Below, piece by piece: positions 18,024 to 26,624 of a stretch of DNA of 64,000 nucleotides. The DNA comes from Paenibacillus sp. CF384 (GTDB lineage: Bacteria > Bacillota > Bacilli > Paenibacillales > Paenibacillaceae). The notes under the pieces were generated by a model. The model did no database searches and was not told where the DNA came from. It saw only the letters and a list, made by a program, of their open reading frames with translations. The position numbers were made by a program, and so were the translations under genes. The stretch covers positions 124,001 through 188,000 of the forward strand of contig NZ_FNNV01000002.1 in NCBI RefSeq assembly GCF_900106745.1. The letters run 5' to 3'. Numbering within the stretch: the first letter of the stretch is position 1; each line of letters opens with the position of its first letter.

Positions 18024-18850
18024 GATTGTTTCGCCCCTCCCATATTGACCTTCATGAACATCTTCTGCGTGAAAATATAGAACAGCACAACCGGCAGTGT
18101 GTAGAACAAGCCGATCGCGGTAATTAGGCCGTAGTTGATAATATGGTTCTCCTTCGTGACTAGCTTCGCCAAGTAACCGGCAAGCGTCAGCATTTTGTCA
18201 TCGAAGATGAGCAAGGTAAACAGGAACCACTCGCCGTAAGCGCCTAGGAAAGCGAATACCGCGATCGCCCCTATACCGGAAAACACATAAGGAACGAGCA
18301 CCTTACGGAATGCGCCGAATCGGCTCGATCCATCAACCATTGCGGCCCACTCAATATCCCAAGGCACTTCATCGAAGAAGCCTTTCATGATATAAACCAG
18401 TCCCGGAAGCGAGCCTGTTGTTGCCACGAGCATAACGCCGAGGTAGTTGTTCACCAGTCCCATTTTGACAAGAATGAAGAACGTGGCAATGATAAGCGTA
18501 ATCCCGGGAAACGAACGCATCAGGAACAGAAACTTTAAAGCCGCCCCTTTGCCGACAAAATCAAGACGCGAGAACGCATAGGCTGTGGGCACGGAAATGC
18601 CAACCTCAATTATGACAATAAGAAAGGAGTACACGATTGTATTGAGTACAATCGGCCAGATCATGGGCAGCTTCACGCCTGAGTATTCCACCGGTTTGGT
18701 GAAGAAGGAGAAATTATCGAGAGAGAACTCCCCGGTCGTGAAATTCATCGTCGCGGCGAGAAAATACCATACGATCATGGCAGCAATCGGAAGCGTAAAT
18801 AGCGTCATATAGGTGTGCACTAGCACTTTCTTTAACGTGCTGGTCGACAT
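18020..18850 (-). CDS. ABC transporter permease, MalG/UgpE type
   Basis: 276 residues with six predicted helices, the first at TYMTLFTLPIAAMIVWYFL. The EAA-type cytoplasmic loop reads EWAAMVDGSSRFGAFRKVLVP, which contacts the ATPase. It belongs to the CUT1 permease group. It overlaps the ATP-binding gene by 4 bp and follows the other permease by 25 bp. Confidence 0.93.
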   Translation of the reverse strand: MSTSTLKKVLVHTYMTLFTLPIAAMIVWYFLAATMNFTTGEFSLDNFSFFTKPVEYSGVKLPMIWPIVLNTIVYSFLIVIIEVGISVPTAYAFSRLDFVGKGAALKFLFLMRSFPGITLIIATFFILVKMGLVNNYLGVMLVATTGSLPGLVYIMKGFFDEVPWDIEWAAMVDGSSRFGAFRKVLVPYVFSGIGAIAVFAFLGAYGEWFLFTLLIFDDKMLTLAGYLAKLVTKENHIINYGLITAIGLFYTLPVVLFYIFTQKMFMKVNMGGAKQS

Positions 18851-18875
18851 CGGGATTCACCACCGGTCTCCTAGA

Positions 18876-19814
18876 TTAGTCTTCGATGCGAGAAGGCTTG
18901 ATCATCTGATCGAAATCGAACAGGCGGATCAATAGCAGCGTCAGCACGAAGGAAATGAACACGACGATCAGCGATACCGCTGCCCCGTAGCCATAATATT
19001 TGAGATTGAATGCTTGCTGGAAGGCGTAAAGCGATAATGTCGTCGTATCCCGCATCGGCCCGCCGTTCGTAAGCAGCATAATGAAGAAATACGAGGATAC
19101 GAAGCCGATCAGATCCGAAATCGTGATATACATGAGCGGCCATTTGAGCGTCGGCAGAATGATTTTCAGAATAACGGACTTCTCGCTTGCACCATCGACG
19201 CGCGCCGCCTTGTACAAATCCTCCGGAATGGAGTTGATTGCCGAAGACAGCAAGATCATGCCGCCTGACACCGTCGATACGATTGTCGCCAGGATGACAA
19301 TGGCCATTGCGCCTTTGGTGAACCAAGAGACCGGCTCCGAGATAATGCCCATATTTTGCAGGAATTCGTTAATCAAGCCGCCTTCGGTCGGGTCGAAAAT
19401 AAACTTCCAGAAGGTGACGTACACGACAGACGGAATGATGCTCGGGATGAGCCATAACACTCTATAAATGACAGCCGTCACTTTGCCTTTAAGAAAATAT
19501 TGCGTCGCAATGGCAATCACAAGCGCAAAGAGCAGCGAGATGACCAAAGTTAGAATGGCGAATACGGCGGTATTGCCCAGAATTTGCGGCAAGTTGTAGT
19601 CAGTCATGATTCGTTTGAAGTTGCTTAGCCCAATGAAATGGGGTTTCATGGATGCGTTTAAATCCGTGAAAGCCATCCCTACCGTCGCAATCGCCGGCAA
19701 GACGAAGAAGACAAGGACGAGTAAAGCGAATGGCATGATGAACAGATAAGGATAAATGATTTTGCGAACAGGTTTCTTGTATGGCTTTGATTCGAGTGCT
19801 TGCGCTTGAGTCAT
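18876..19814 (-). CDS. ABC transporter permease, MalF/UgpA type
   Basis: 312 residues with a cytoplasmic N-terminus, a first helix at YLFIMPFALLVLVFFVLPAI and five further helices. The EAA loop reads LYKAARVDGASEKSVILKIILP. It partners the downstream permease. The gene lies between the binding protein and second permease in the usual CUT1 order. Confidence 0.93.
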   Translation of the reverse strand: MTQAQALESKPYKKPVRKIIYPYLFIMPFALLVLVFFVLPAIATVGMAFTDLNASMKPHFIGLSNFKRIMTDYNLPQILGNTAVFAILTLVISLLFALVIAIATQYFLKGKVTAVIYRVLWLIPSIIPSVVYVTFWKFIFDPTEGGLINEFLQNMGIISEPVSWFTKGAMAIVILATIVSTVSGGMILLSSAINSIPEDLYKAARVDGASEKSVILKIILPTLKWPLMYITISDLIGFVSSYFFIMLLTNGGPMRDTTTLSLYAFQQAFNLKYYGYGAAVSLIVVFISFVLTLLLIRLFDFDQMIKPSRIED

Positions 19815-19904
19815 TTCGTTGCGGCCTCCATCCGTTGTGCGGCGTTGTTAAAGGAAACGGAAAGGCGCCTTAATCGGGATTTGAGCGCCTATTCCGCTTA
19901 TGCC

Positions 19905-21293
19905 TTATTCCTCAATGATCAGATGATCGGCTGGTACGTTTTGCTTAACTTCCTTCTCGAACAACTCATAAGCTTCTTCGGCAGTTGCGTTTTTGGTCAA
20001 AATCGCATCGATGCCAAGTGTGTAGCCTTTCGTGAATACCGCGTAATCCGGGAGAGCCGGACGTGTCTTCGTAAACTCGACCAGGTAGGCGTGATCCTTG
20101 TAGAAGGACATTTCTTTGAAGCGCGCATCCTCTTGTGCTTCAGGCGTTACCGGCAGCTTGCCGCTTGCAACCGTATGGTTGATTTGCAGGTCAGGCGCGA
20201 GTACATTCTCGATCAGCTTCTGCACGTAAGGCATTTTCTCATCGTCAACGCTTGAACCGACGAAGATCATAGCTGGGTTACTGTAAGAAACAGGCTTGCC
20301 GCCCTTCGTTGCGGAAGGAACCGGGATCCAAACTACGTTCTGATCGAACCATGTGTTGTAAGCTTGCACATCATCTTTCATGCCGTTTGCTTCGCGCATC
20401 ATTTGGTAAAATTCCGTACGCGCGAATTGAGCGAAGATCTCGCCTTTCACGAACATTGGCGCGGACATGTCGGTGTCAACGTCGCCGATATTCTCTGCAA
20501 TAACGCTGCGTTTCTTGGCATCTGCCCAGAATGCGTATACGTCCTTCGCTTTAGGCGTCAGCATCATTTTGTTCTGTGCAGCATCGTAGTTCACGAAGTC
20601 AAACGCGTAATTCCAGCCTTCGAAACGCGTATCTTCTACAGCGAAGCCGGTCTTCACGAGCTTCTTCTTCTTCGCTTCATCAGCCAAGTTAACGAGATCC
20701 GGGAACGTAAATTCACCGCTGTCTACTTTAGCTTTCAAGCCATCGATTTGGTCCTTCGTCCAGCCGATGCCCTCCAGCGCCTTACGGCTGATGAATACAG
20801 GAGAAGCATCCATATCTTGAATCGCGCCATAGTAATGGCCGTCGTAGCTCATAATGTTCGTGTAGGATGCCGGTACGCTCTTGAACACGGCAGAATCCTT
20901 CACCCAGTCGATATCGCGGATCAGGCCTGCGTCCTTCTCCCAACCGATGTCAACGCTGGAGTTGATAAATACATCCGCAACTTTGCCGGCTTGTGCTTGC
21001 AAGACGAGTTCGTCATCACCGATGCCAGGCCACCAATCGAGCTTCACTTGCACGTTCTCGGAAGCCAGCTGCTCGTTCGTGCGTTTCTCCGCTTCGATGA
21101 AGTTATCTTTACGTGCACCCCATGTATTTTCGCGAACCGAAATCGTCACGACCTTAGGCTCTTTATTTCCCGCCGAGTTCGCGTTGTTAGCTGAAGCATC
21201 AGCGGATGTGTTACTGTTGTTACTTGTTCCGCACCCCGCCAAGACACCCACACTCATGACCATTGTCAATGCAATACCAGCAAATTTCTTCAC
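19905..21293 (-). CDS. ABC transporter substrate-binding lipoprotein
   Basis: 462 residues with a lipoprotein signal (MKKFAGIALTMVMSVG, lipobox LAGC near residue 20) and a Ser/Asn/Ala-rich linker, then a cluster-1-type solute-binding domain. It captures the substrate outside the cell for the CUT1 transporter encoded downstream. The first residues after the linker (VVTISVRENTWGARKDNF) and the many Trp, Asp and Lys residues fit a polar ligand. Genome context (PbfA-like lyases, PHP hydrolases) argues for an aminophosphonate, phosphoamine or glycerophosphodiester ligand rather than a plain sugar; this is inference. Confidence 0.9.
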   Translation of the reverse strand: MKKFAGIALTMVMSVGVLAGCGTSNNSNTSADASANNANSAGNKEPKVVTISVRENTWGARKDNFIEAEKRTNEQLASENVQVKLDWWPGIGDDELVLQAQAGKVADVFINSSVDIGWEKDAGLIRDIDWVKDSAVFKSVPASYTNIMSYDGHYYGAIQDMDASPVFISRKALEGIGWTKDQIDGLKAKVDSGEFTFPDLVNLADEAKKKKLVKTGFAVEDTRFEGWNYAFDFVNYDAAQNKMMLTPKAKDVYAFWADAKKRSVIAENIGDVDTDMSAPMFVKGEIFAQFARTEFYQMMREANGMKDDVQAYNTWFDQNVVWIPVPSATKGGKPVSYSNPAMIFVGSSVDDEKMPYVQKLIENVLAPDLQINHTVASGKLPVTPEAQEDARFKEMSFYKDHAYLVEFTKTRPALPDYAVFTKGYTLGIDAILTKNATAEEAYELFEKEVKQNVPADHLIIEE

Positions 21294-21425
21294 AGCTTAT
21301 ACTTCCTCCTTCGAGTCTCTCGAAATGATTCCTTACAAGATTGAGTATAGAGCTCGTTTGTAAACTCGCTATAAAAACAACGTTAAGATTTTGTTTATTG
21401 TTGTTTATATTGATGTTTTGTTGTT
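21294..21425 (-). promoter_or_regulatory. A/T-rich region with operator-like repeats before the binding-protein gene
   Basis: 132 bp between the PbfA-like gene and the binding protein. It holds repeated GTTTATTGTTGTTTATA-like stretches at 21391-21410, and TTGTTGTTTTATA at 21418-21430 is identical to 26141-26153 in the cluster promoter. A second, regulated promoter for the transporter genes is likely. Confidence 0.4.
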
Positions 21426-22784
21426 TTATACACCGAAAACATGTTGGATCGCTTCTTCTACGATGTCCAATGCCAGAACAAGCTGTTCCTCGGTTGCAAT
21501 TAGCGGCGGTACCAACGTAAGCACGTTCCCGCTGGAAACCTTGAAGCTAAGTCCTCGTTCCATACAGCGGTACATGACTTTCTCCGCCTCATCGCTCGCC
21601 TTTTCCTTCGTTGTGCGGTCCGAAACCAGTTCGACTGCAGCCATCATGCCGATGACTCTCACATCTCCGATCGGCATGTAACGTGCTTTCATGTCTTCTA
21701 GTCTCGCTTTAAGCACCTTCTCCATTTGGCTGGCATGCTCTACGAGTCCGTTTTGTTCGATATATTCAATCGTGGCGAGCGCCGCGGCGCAGCCTACCGA
21801 GCTTTTCTCATGCGTATAATGACCAAGCGAAATATCTTGAGCTACGTCAAGCCCTTCGCGAACGATGATGCCTGCCATCGGGAACACGCCACCGCCAAAA
21901 CCTTTGCCGATGACCACGATATCCGGCACGATGTCGTAATGCTCGTGCACGAACATCTTCCCGGTTCGGCCGAACGCCGTCGGAATTTCATCCAATATAA
22001 GCAGTACGCCATATCGATCGCACAGCTCACGCAGTCGTTTGAAATACGCCTTAGGCGGAATCTGCACATCCGTACTCCGAACCGGCTCCAAAATAATTGC
22101 GCCAACGTCGCTTTCCCGCTCCAGCATGAACTCCAGGTAATCCAAGCATTTCAAGCCGCAGCCATCACAATCCCCCATGAAACATCTGTAGCTGTTGAAA
22201 GGCATCATATGTTCCGTACCTGGGAGAAGCGGACCCATGGAGTTGCGGAATACACCTTCCCCTCCGACCGAGATCGCATCGAGGCTTGCACCGTGGAACG
22301 AATCCCAAGTCGAGATGGTTTTGAATTTGCCCGTAGCTTTTCTCGCGAGCTTCAGGGCCATGCCGATTGCACTTGTGCCGCCGGGTGTGAACAACACTTT
22401 GTTCAGATCGCCAGGCGCGAGTTCCTTGAGTTTCTTCGCCAGTTGGATGGCGACGGGGTTCGTGAATCGGCGCGGTAGAAACGGCAGATCGTCGAGCTGG
22501 TTCTTCACCGCATCGATCACATATCGGTTCTTGTAGCCGACCTGATGGACGCTGTTTCCGTGGAAATCCATATATTTGCGGCCGTCCATGTCGATGAGGT
22601 AGATGCCATCCGCATCGGTAACCACGTTAAGGCACGGGGTCGACATCGATTGATGGATAAAATATTCGCTGTCTTCTTGCAGCACATCCATCGTTTCTTG
22701 GCTCAAATGCGTTTCTTGCCAGAGCTTCCGCTCAGAAGTAAGGTTGATGTCCCCTTCCGTCTTCATAAAGGCTTTTAATTCCAA
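21426..22784 (-). CDS. pbfA: PbfA-like (R)-1-hydroxy-2-aminoethylphosphonate ammonia-lyase
   Basis: 452 residues. TTG at 22784 is the start, with GGGGAG 7 nt upstream. It is a class III PLP-fold enzyme with the lysine in VVIGKGFGGG near residue 294 and LILDEIPTAFGRTGKMF. The N-terminus (EGDINLTSERKLW, FIHQSMSTPCLN, YMDFHGNSVHQVGY) and the segments WDSFHGASLDAISVGGE, GHYTHEKS and GLSFKVSSGNVLTL match my recollection of PbfA, which removes ammonia from (R)-1-hydroxy-2-aminoethylphosphonate to give phosphonoacetaldehyde. The usual partner genes (phnX, phnY, phnA, phnW) are absent nearby; two PHP hydrolases are found instead. A related phospholyase acting on phosphoethanolamine-like substrates is an alternative. 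Confidence 0.78.
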   Translation of the reverse strand: MELKAFMKTEGDINLTSERKLWQETHLSQETMDVLQEDSEYFIHQSMSTPCLNVVTDADGIYLIDMDGRKYMDFHGNSVHQVGYKNRYVIDAVKNQLDDLPFLPRRFTNPVAIQLAKKLKELAPGDLNKVLFTPGGTSAIGMALKLARKATGKFKTISTWDSFHGASLDAISVGGEGVFRNSMGPLLPGTEHMMPFNSYRCFMGDCDGCGLKCLDYLEFMLERESDVGAIILEPVRSTDVQIPPKAYFKRLRELCDRYGVLLILDEIPTAFGRTGKMFVHEHYDIVPDIVVIGKGFGGGVFPMAGIIVREGLDVAQDISLGHYTHEKSSVGCAAALATIEYIEQNGLVEHASQMEKVLKARLEDMKARYMPIGDVRVIGMMAAVELVSDRTTKEKASDEAEKVMYRCMERGLSFKVSSGNVLTLVPPLIATEEQLVLALDIVEEAIQHVFGV

Positions 22785-22824
22785 CTGGTCGCTCCCCTTT
22801 CCTAGGTGCTATATAAGTGCTAGA

Positions 22825-24183
22825 TTAGATGCTTTGCGCCAAGTTTTTGGCCCATTTATTCGATCGATACCGGAAATACCCGATACAAGCTTTCGATACT
22901 TCTTCCAGAGCGAATACGAAGTAGACCCATTCCACCGGCCAATGAAAGATATAAACAGCGGCAAAGACGAGCGGTAGTGCAATGAACCAAGTCGTAACCA
23001 GGATCAGCTTCATCGTATAGACGTTATCTCCGCCTGCGCGGAACAGGCCGACGATCCACACATTATTGAGAAAATAAGCGGTGAGCACGAGCGATTGGAT
23101 CAGCATGACATGTCCGAAAGCCGTCTTAACTTCCTCGCTCGTGTTGCCGAACAGCTTCACGATAAAGGGACTGAACACGGCGACGGCAATGCTGGCTGCG
23201 AGCGCGAGCAAGACTGTTATTTTCGTAAATTTCTTTCCATAAAGGATGGCTTCACTTGGGTCCTCATGGCTTAATTTCTGTCCAATCATGACTTTGGCCG
23301 CATAAGCGAATCCGAATATTCCCATCATAAAATAGCCATTGAATGTCCGAGACAGCTGAAAGGTAGCGAGCGCAGTCACGCCCATGTAACCGAATGCCAC
23401 CGCATACAGCATGTTGCCGACTGACCACAGTCCTTCATGGAGAACAAGCGGCATCGTCGTTCGGTACAAGCTTCTTGCAAACGATAATTTGAACGAGAAC
23501 AGCGACTTGATAGGAACGTTGAAAGCAGCTTTCCTGGCATACACGTATCCGATAAGCGCAACACCGCTGATGACGGATGATACAAGCGTCGCCCAAGCCG
23601 CTCCTTCGACCCCATAGGCGTGAAACCCGAATTTGCCGTAAATCAAGACGTAATCGAGACAGACGTTAACGGACATCGAGATGATGCCCACGATGAGCGT
23701 CGGCTTCACCAAACCGATGGATCCAAGCGCTTGGCCGAACGTGTCCTTCACCGAATTAATGAGATAGACCGCTAACAGAATGGTCAGATAATGCACGCCG
23801 TAGGCCACGGCTGACGGATCATTAATGAAAGCCGTTAATATCCCGTGACGGAAAGCAAATGTAACCCCTGCCAGCACTAGCGTTATGCCAATGCTGGAGG
23901 TGAGCATCAAGGAGAATGCCTTTTGCGTAGACTCTCGATCCTCTTTGCCATGGAACTGCGTGATGAAAGCTGTAATACCATATACGCCCGATAAGATCAT
24001 GCTCAGGATGAATCCGATCTGTCCGACAGCGGCAACGACCGCAATGGCCGTATCGCCAAGCCCGCCGACCATAAGCGTATTAACAAGAGAGAACGAGTTG
24101 CCTATCAGCATCTGGAGCACAGTCGGGATGACCAGCTTAATCAGATTTTGACGAAATTCAGTATGCAATGCTGCGTTGCTCAT
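22825..24183 (-). CDS. MATE-family efflux transporter
   Basis: 452 residues with twelve predicted helices in two halves and typical MATE features (VIPTVLQMLIGNSF at the start; GGLGDTAIAVVAAVGQIGF; LSRTFNGYFMMGIFGFAYAA in the second half). These exporters use a sodium or proton gradient. It begins 9 bp after the stop of an upstream PHP hydrolase and has only a weak ribosome binding site, so it is likely coupled. Its role in a catabolic cluster may be export of a toxic intermediate such as an aldehyde adduct or excess amine; that is inference. Confidence 0.9.
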   Translation of the reverse strand: MSNAALHTEFRQNLIKLVIPTVLQMLIGNSFSLVNTLMVGGLGDTAIAVVAAVGQIGFILSMILSGVYGITAFITQFHGKEDRESTQKAFSLMLTSSIGITLVLAGVTFAFRHGILTAFINDPSAVAYGVHYLTILLAVYLINSVKDTFGQALGSIGLVKPTLIVGIISMSVNVCLDYVLIYGKFGFHAYGVEGAAWATLVSSVISGVALIGYVYARKAAFNVPIKSLFSFKLSFARSLYRTTMPLVLHEGLWSVGNMLYAVAFGYMGVTALATFQLSRTFNGYFMMGIFGFAYAAKVMIGQKLSHEDPSEAILYGKKFTKITVLLALAASIAVAVFSPFIVKLFGNTSEEVKTAFGHVMLIQSLVLTAYFLNNVWIVGLFRAGGDNVYTMKLILVTTWFIALPLVFAAVYIFHWPVEWVYFVFALEEVSKACIGYFRYRSNKWAKNLAQSI

Positions 24184-24192
24184 AGCTGCTAT

Positions 24193-25155
24193 CTACATCC
24201 ATTCATCGGGGAAGATCGGATTGGACCAAGCGACATTGCCTTCGAAATCAATACATTCGACTCGAACGTATTTCATTCCGGCATCCAGCAGGAACGCTCC
24301 CTCCGTTATGGCCGAAGCATCCCGATTGAACACCGTGCGGCCATTGAAGGGATGCGTAATAAATTTGATGAACTTGACGGGCGAGCATTCGATCTTGAGA
24401 TAGCCGTCTTCCAATCGCATATCGTGAATGGCAGGTCCGTTTGAGGAGTAATAACTGCCGGCTTTCAAGGCCTCAATAATGCCCTCTTGTCGCAGGCTCT
24501 CTGCCTGAACCGAAATCCATCCGCCGAAAAATTCCGAAATCGCGCTGTCCATCGGACCGCCGGGCGCATCGTCTGCAGCGATTCCGAATACTTTGCGTCC
24601 ATGGCTGAGCAAGTAATCCCAGTGCCTTACCCCGTAGCCGACCGCTTCGTCGAGCTCGGACTGGTGATTGTAAATTTCGACGGCAAAATAGTGCTGAAGC
24701 TGTAACAGATCCTCGGGTTTGTTGCGCGACCACGTCGGATGATTCATGATGATGAGATTGCCTTTGGCCTTCATCTCGTCGATCAGCTCTTGAATCGTGT
24801 CCAAGCTTGTATAATCCGGCTTGGCGTGTTCTTCATCATGCTCGAATTCGGACGTGGAGCCGAGCGACGGATCAAGCAGGCCGTGGATATGGTATTGCTG
24901 TCCCGTCTCTCTCCAGCTCATCTCGCATGCCATTTCATATCCGCTTAGCATCAGGAAATTTTCATCGTCATAGGCTTCCGACTTCCAGTAGATCTCGTGA
25001 TCGCTCAGGCACATGAAATCGTAGCCTTTTTCACGGTAAGCGCTGATCACCGTTTCCGCCTCGTATTGTCCATCGCTTCTCGTCGAATGGGTATGAAGAT
25101 TGCCTTTGTATTTGCGTTTGCTGCCATCTAGAAAAATGAGGGATTTCATGTTCAT
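24193..25155 (-). CDS. PHP-domain metallohydrolase (CehA/McbA-like), second copy
   Basis: 320 residues. PHP-type metal motifs are visible: GNLHTHSTRSDG near residue 19, MCLSDHEIYW near 52 and MNHPTW near 135. The last motif reads GIAADDAPGG, where the sister protein at 25152 has GIAADDSHSH, so one expected His ligand is missing. A C-terminal beta-sandwich follows (RLEDGYLKIECSPVKFIKF). The two proteins are clear paralogs and overlap by 4 bp. PHP proteins cleave phosphate esters or, in CehA, carbamates. In this cluster a phosphoester or phosphonate substrate is the simplest idea. Confidence 0.82.
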   Translation of the reverse strand: MNMKSLIFLDGSKRKYKGNLHTHSTRSDGQYEAETVISAYREKGYDFMCLSDHEIYWKSEAYDDENFLMLSGYEMACEMSWRETGQQYHIHGLLDPSLGSTSEFEHDEEHAKPDYTSLDTIQELIDEMKAKGNLIIMNHPTWSRNKPEDLLQLQHYFAVEIYNHQSELDEAVGYGVRHWDYLLSHGRKVFGIAADDAPGGPMDSAISEFFGGWISVQAESLRQEGIIEALKAGSYYSSNGPAIHDMRLEDGYLKIECSPVKFIKFITHPFNGRTVFNRDASAITEGAFLLDAGMKYVRVECIDFEGNVAWSNPIFPDEWM

Positions 25156-26117
25156 AGCAGATCACCCACGAATACGGGATTCGTCCAAGCCACATTGCCA
25201 TCGAAGTCAACGCATTCCACGCGGATATAAGTCATGTCCTCTTCAATTTCCATCATCGCTTGCGTAAGCGGCTCGCCCGTCATAAAGTTGCCGAAGAATG
25301 GACCGCGTTGCGGGAATGCTTTGAACATAATGAACTTGCACGGGGAGCACTCGATCTTAAGTCTGCCGTTCTCCACTCGCAGATCGTACACTTCCGGACC
25401 GGAGCTTGAGTAAAATTGTCCTGCCTTGAGGCTGCGAATCACATCGGTATGCGTAAGCGAGTCCGCTTGCACTTGGACCCAACCACCGCCGTACTCCGGG
25501 ATTTTCCAATTCGGGTCGTGGCTGTGGGAATCGTCCGCGGCAATGCCGTACACGCGTTTGCCGTTCTGCAGCGCATGGTCCCAATAAGCGGCACCGTATG
25601 AGCTGGCTGTAGACCATTCCGTAGCATGATTGTAGATTTCGACGGCGAAGAATCCATCGTATTTCACCATGTCCTCGAACCTCGTTAAGTGCCATTCCGG
25701 GTGGTTGAAGACGACGAGATTGCCATGCGAGCGAAGTTCGTCGATCAATAACTGCGGCGAATGGTCGCCAACCCATGGCACAGGCGTAGGGAAAGCGTGC
25801 AGATGCTCGTAGCGCGGCTGCTCCGGTTGAACGGTTGGATCGTCCAACACCCCAAAGTGATAACCCGGGTTCTTGTCCGGTACCGGGTTCAGCTCGCCAC
25901 GCTCCGTTCCCGGAATCGTAATAAAGTCCTGCTTGTTGAACTCTTCTGTACGTGTATAAATATCATGATCGCTCAGAGAAATGAAATGATAGCCTTTCTC
26001 CTTGAAAGCTTGCACGACATCCGCGGCAGGCAAACGACCGTCTGACCAGGTCGTGTGAAGGTGTAGGTTCCCTTTGTACAGCGGTTTATTGCGGTCGAGC
26101 AAAATAACATTCTTCAT
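25152..26117 (-). CDS. PHP-domain metallohydrolase (CehA/McbA-like), first gene of the cluster
   Basis: 321 residues from the ATG at 26117, chosen because GGAGGTAAAGCAT precedes it; the in-frame codons upstream lie in the promoter region. It has GNLHLHTTWSDG near residue 17, SLSDHDIYT near 50, FNHPEW near 136 and GIAADDSHSHD near 190, a full set of metal ligands for a PHP metallohydrolase. A C-terminal beta domain reads RVENGRLKIECSPCKFIMF. It is the promoter-proximal gene of the ten-gene cluster. Together with its diverged copy it may carry the phosphate-releasing step that PbfA-type pathways normally assign to phosphonatase or phosphonoacetate hydrolase. Confidence 0.83.
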   Translation of the reverse strand: MKNVILLDRNKPLYKGNLHLHTTWSDGRLPAADVVQAFKEKGYHFISLSDHDIYTRTEEFNKQDFITIPGTERGELNPVPDKNPGYHFGVLDDPTVQPEQPRYEHLHAFPTPVPWVGDHSPQLLIDELRSHGNLVVFNHPEWHLTRFEDMVKYDGFFAVEIYNHATEWSTASSYGAAYWDHALQNGKRVYGIAADDSHSHDPNWKIPEYGGGWVQVQADSLTHTDVIRSLKAGQFYSSSGPEVYDLRVENGRLKIECSPCKFIMFKAFPQRGPFFGNFMTGEPLTQAMMEIEEDMTYIRVECVDFDGNVAWTNPVFVGDLL

Positions 26118-26162
26118 ATGCTTTACCTCCACTTGGTTTGTTGTTGTTTTATAAATTGTTTT

Positions 26163-26273
26163 ATGTGGTTTATTATTAGGATACATCGATAAACCATGTC
26201 ATTCAATCGATTTTCGTAAAATTAACACGGAGTTAATACTCTTTTACAATCGAAAACAAACAATAAACCACAT
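26163..26273 (-). promoter_or_regulatory. Promoter of the phosphoamine cluster with three ATAAACCA-type operator candidates
   Basis: On the minus strand, TTGAAT (26201-26206) and TATCCT (26178-26183) are 17 bp apart and can serve as -35 and -10 boxes. The motif ATAAACCA followed by CAT or TGT occurs at 26263-26273 and 26189-26199 on the plus strand and inverted at 26163-26174, so one copy lies between the promoter boxes, one just downstream and one about 70 bp upstream. The outer pair, AATAAACCACAT, is an exact inverted repeat. They are candidate binding sites for the DeoR protein encoded at the end of the cluster. Confidence 0.5.
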
Positions 26274-26276
26274 GAC

Positions 26277-26301
26277 AAAAAAAGCGACGGCCGCGCCGCT
26301 T
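26277..26301 (-). terminator. Strong minus-strand terminator downstream of palindrome arrays D and B
   Basis: On the minus strand AAGCGGCG-CGGC-CGTCGCTT forms an 8-bp stem (one G-U pair) with a 4-nt loop, followed by seven T. The nearest upstream minus-strand gene, the MFS transporter, ends almost 800 bp away at 27096. The terminator therefore implies either a very long 3' UTR or a separate non-coding transcript through the arrays. Confidence 0.8.
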
Positions 26302-26375
26302 AGGCGTACCATCACTTCTATCGTAGATTACGTCGCGCACTGCGAACCTCCACCTTGACCATACCTCGCGACTGC

Positions 26376-26624
26376 GAGAGTCGGAAAACCCGACTCTCAA
26401 TCAAAAAATCATTGAAAAAAGTTGTTGAGAGTCGGAAAATCCGTCTCTCAACAGCCAAAGTCGCCTACTATCACCATTACCGTGCCCCGAGAGTCGGAAA
26501 ACCCGACTCTCAATTGAAAAACTATTGAAAAAAGTTGTTGAGAGTCGGAAAATCCGTCTCTCAGCAGCAATAGTAGCCTGCCACCACTATGATTCTGCCT
26601 CGAGAGTAGTGAAATCGAACTCTC
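26376..26624. repeat. Palindrome array D: five GAGAGTCGG-N5-CCGACTCTC elements, spacing 51/62/51/62
   Basis: 23-bp palindromes start at 26376, 26427, 26489, 26540 and 26602 (the last is degenerate: GAGAGTAGT and CGAACTCTC). Loops are AAAAC, AAAAT, AAAAC, AAAAT and GAAAT. Distances are 51, 62, 51 and 62, so the array is a 113-bp repeat unit. The 28-bp gaps after elements 1 and 3 are nearly identical (both end TTGAAAAAAGTTGTT) and the 39-bp gaps after elements 2 and 4 are recognisably related. The arm sequence differs from arrays A, B and C, but size and spacing are the same. Confidence 0.92.

Noticed and set aside
17178..18080. 300-codon plus-strand frame across the ABC ATPase gene
   Set aside because: Antisense shadow of a strongly conserved gene.
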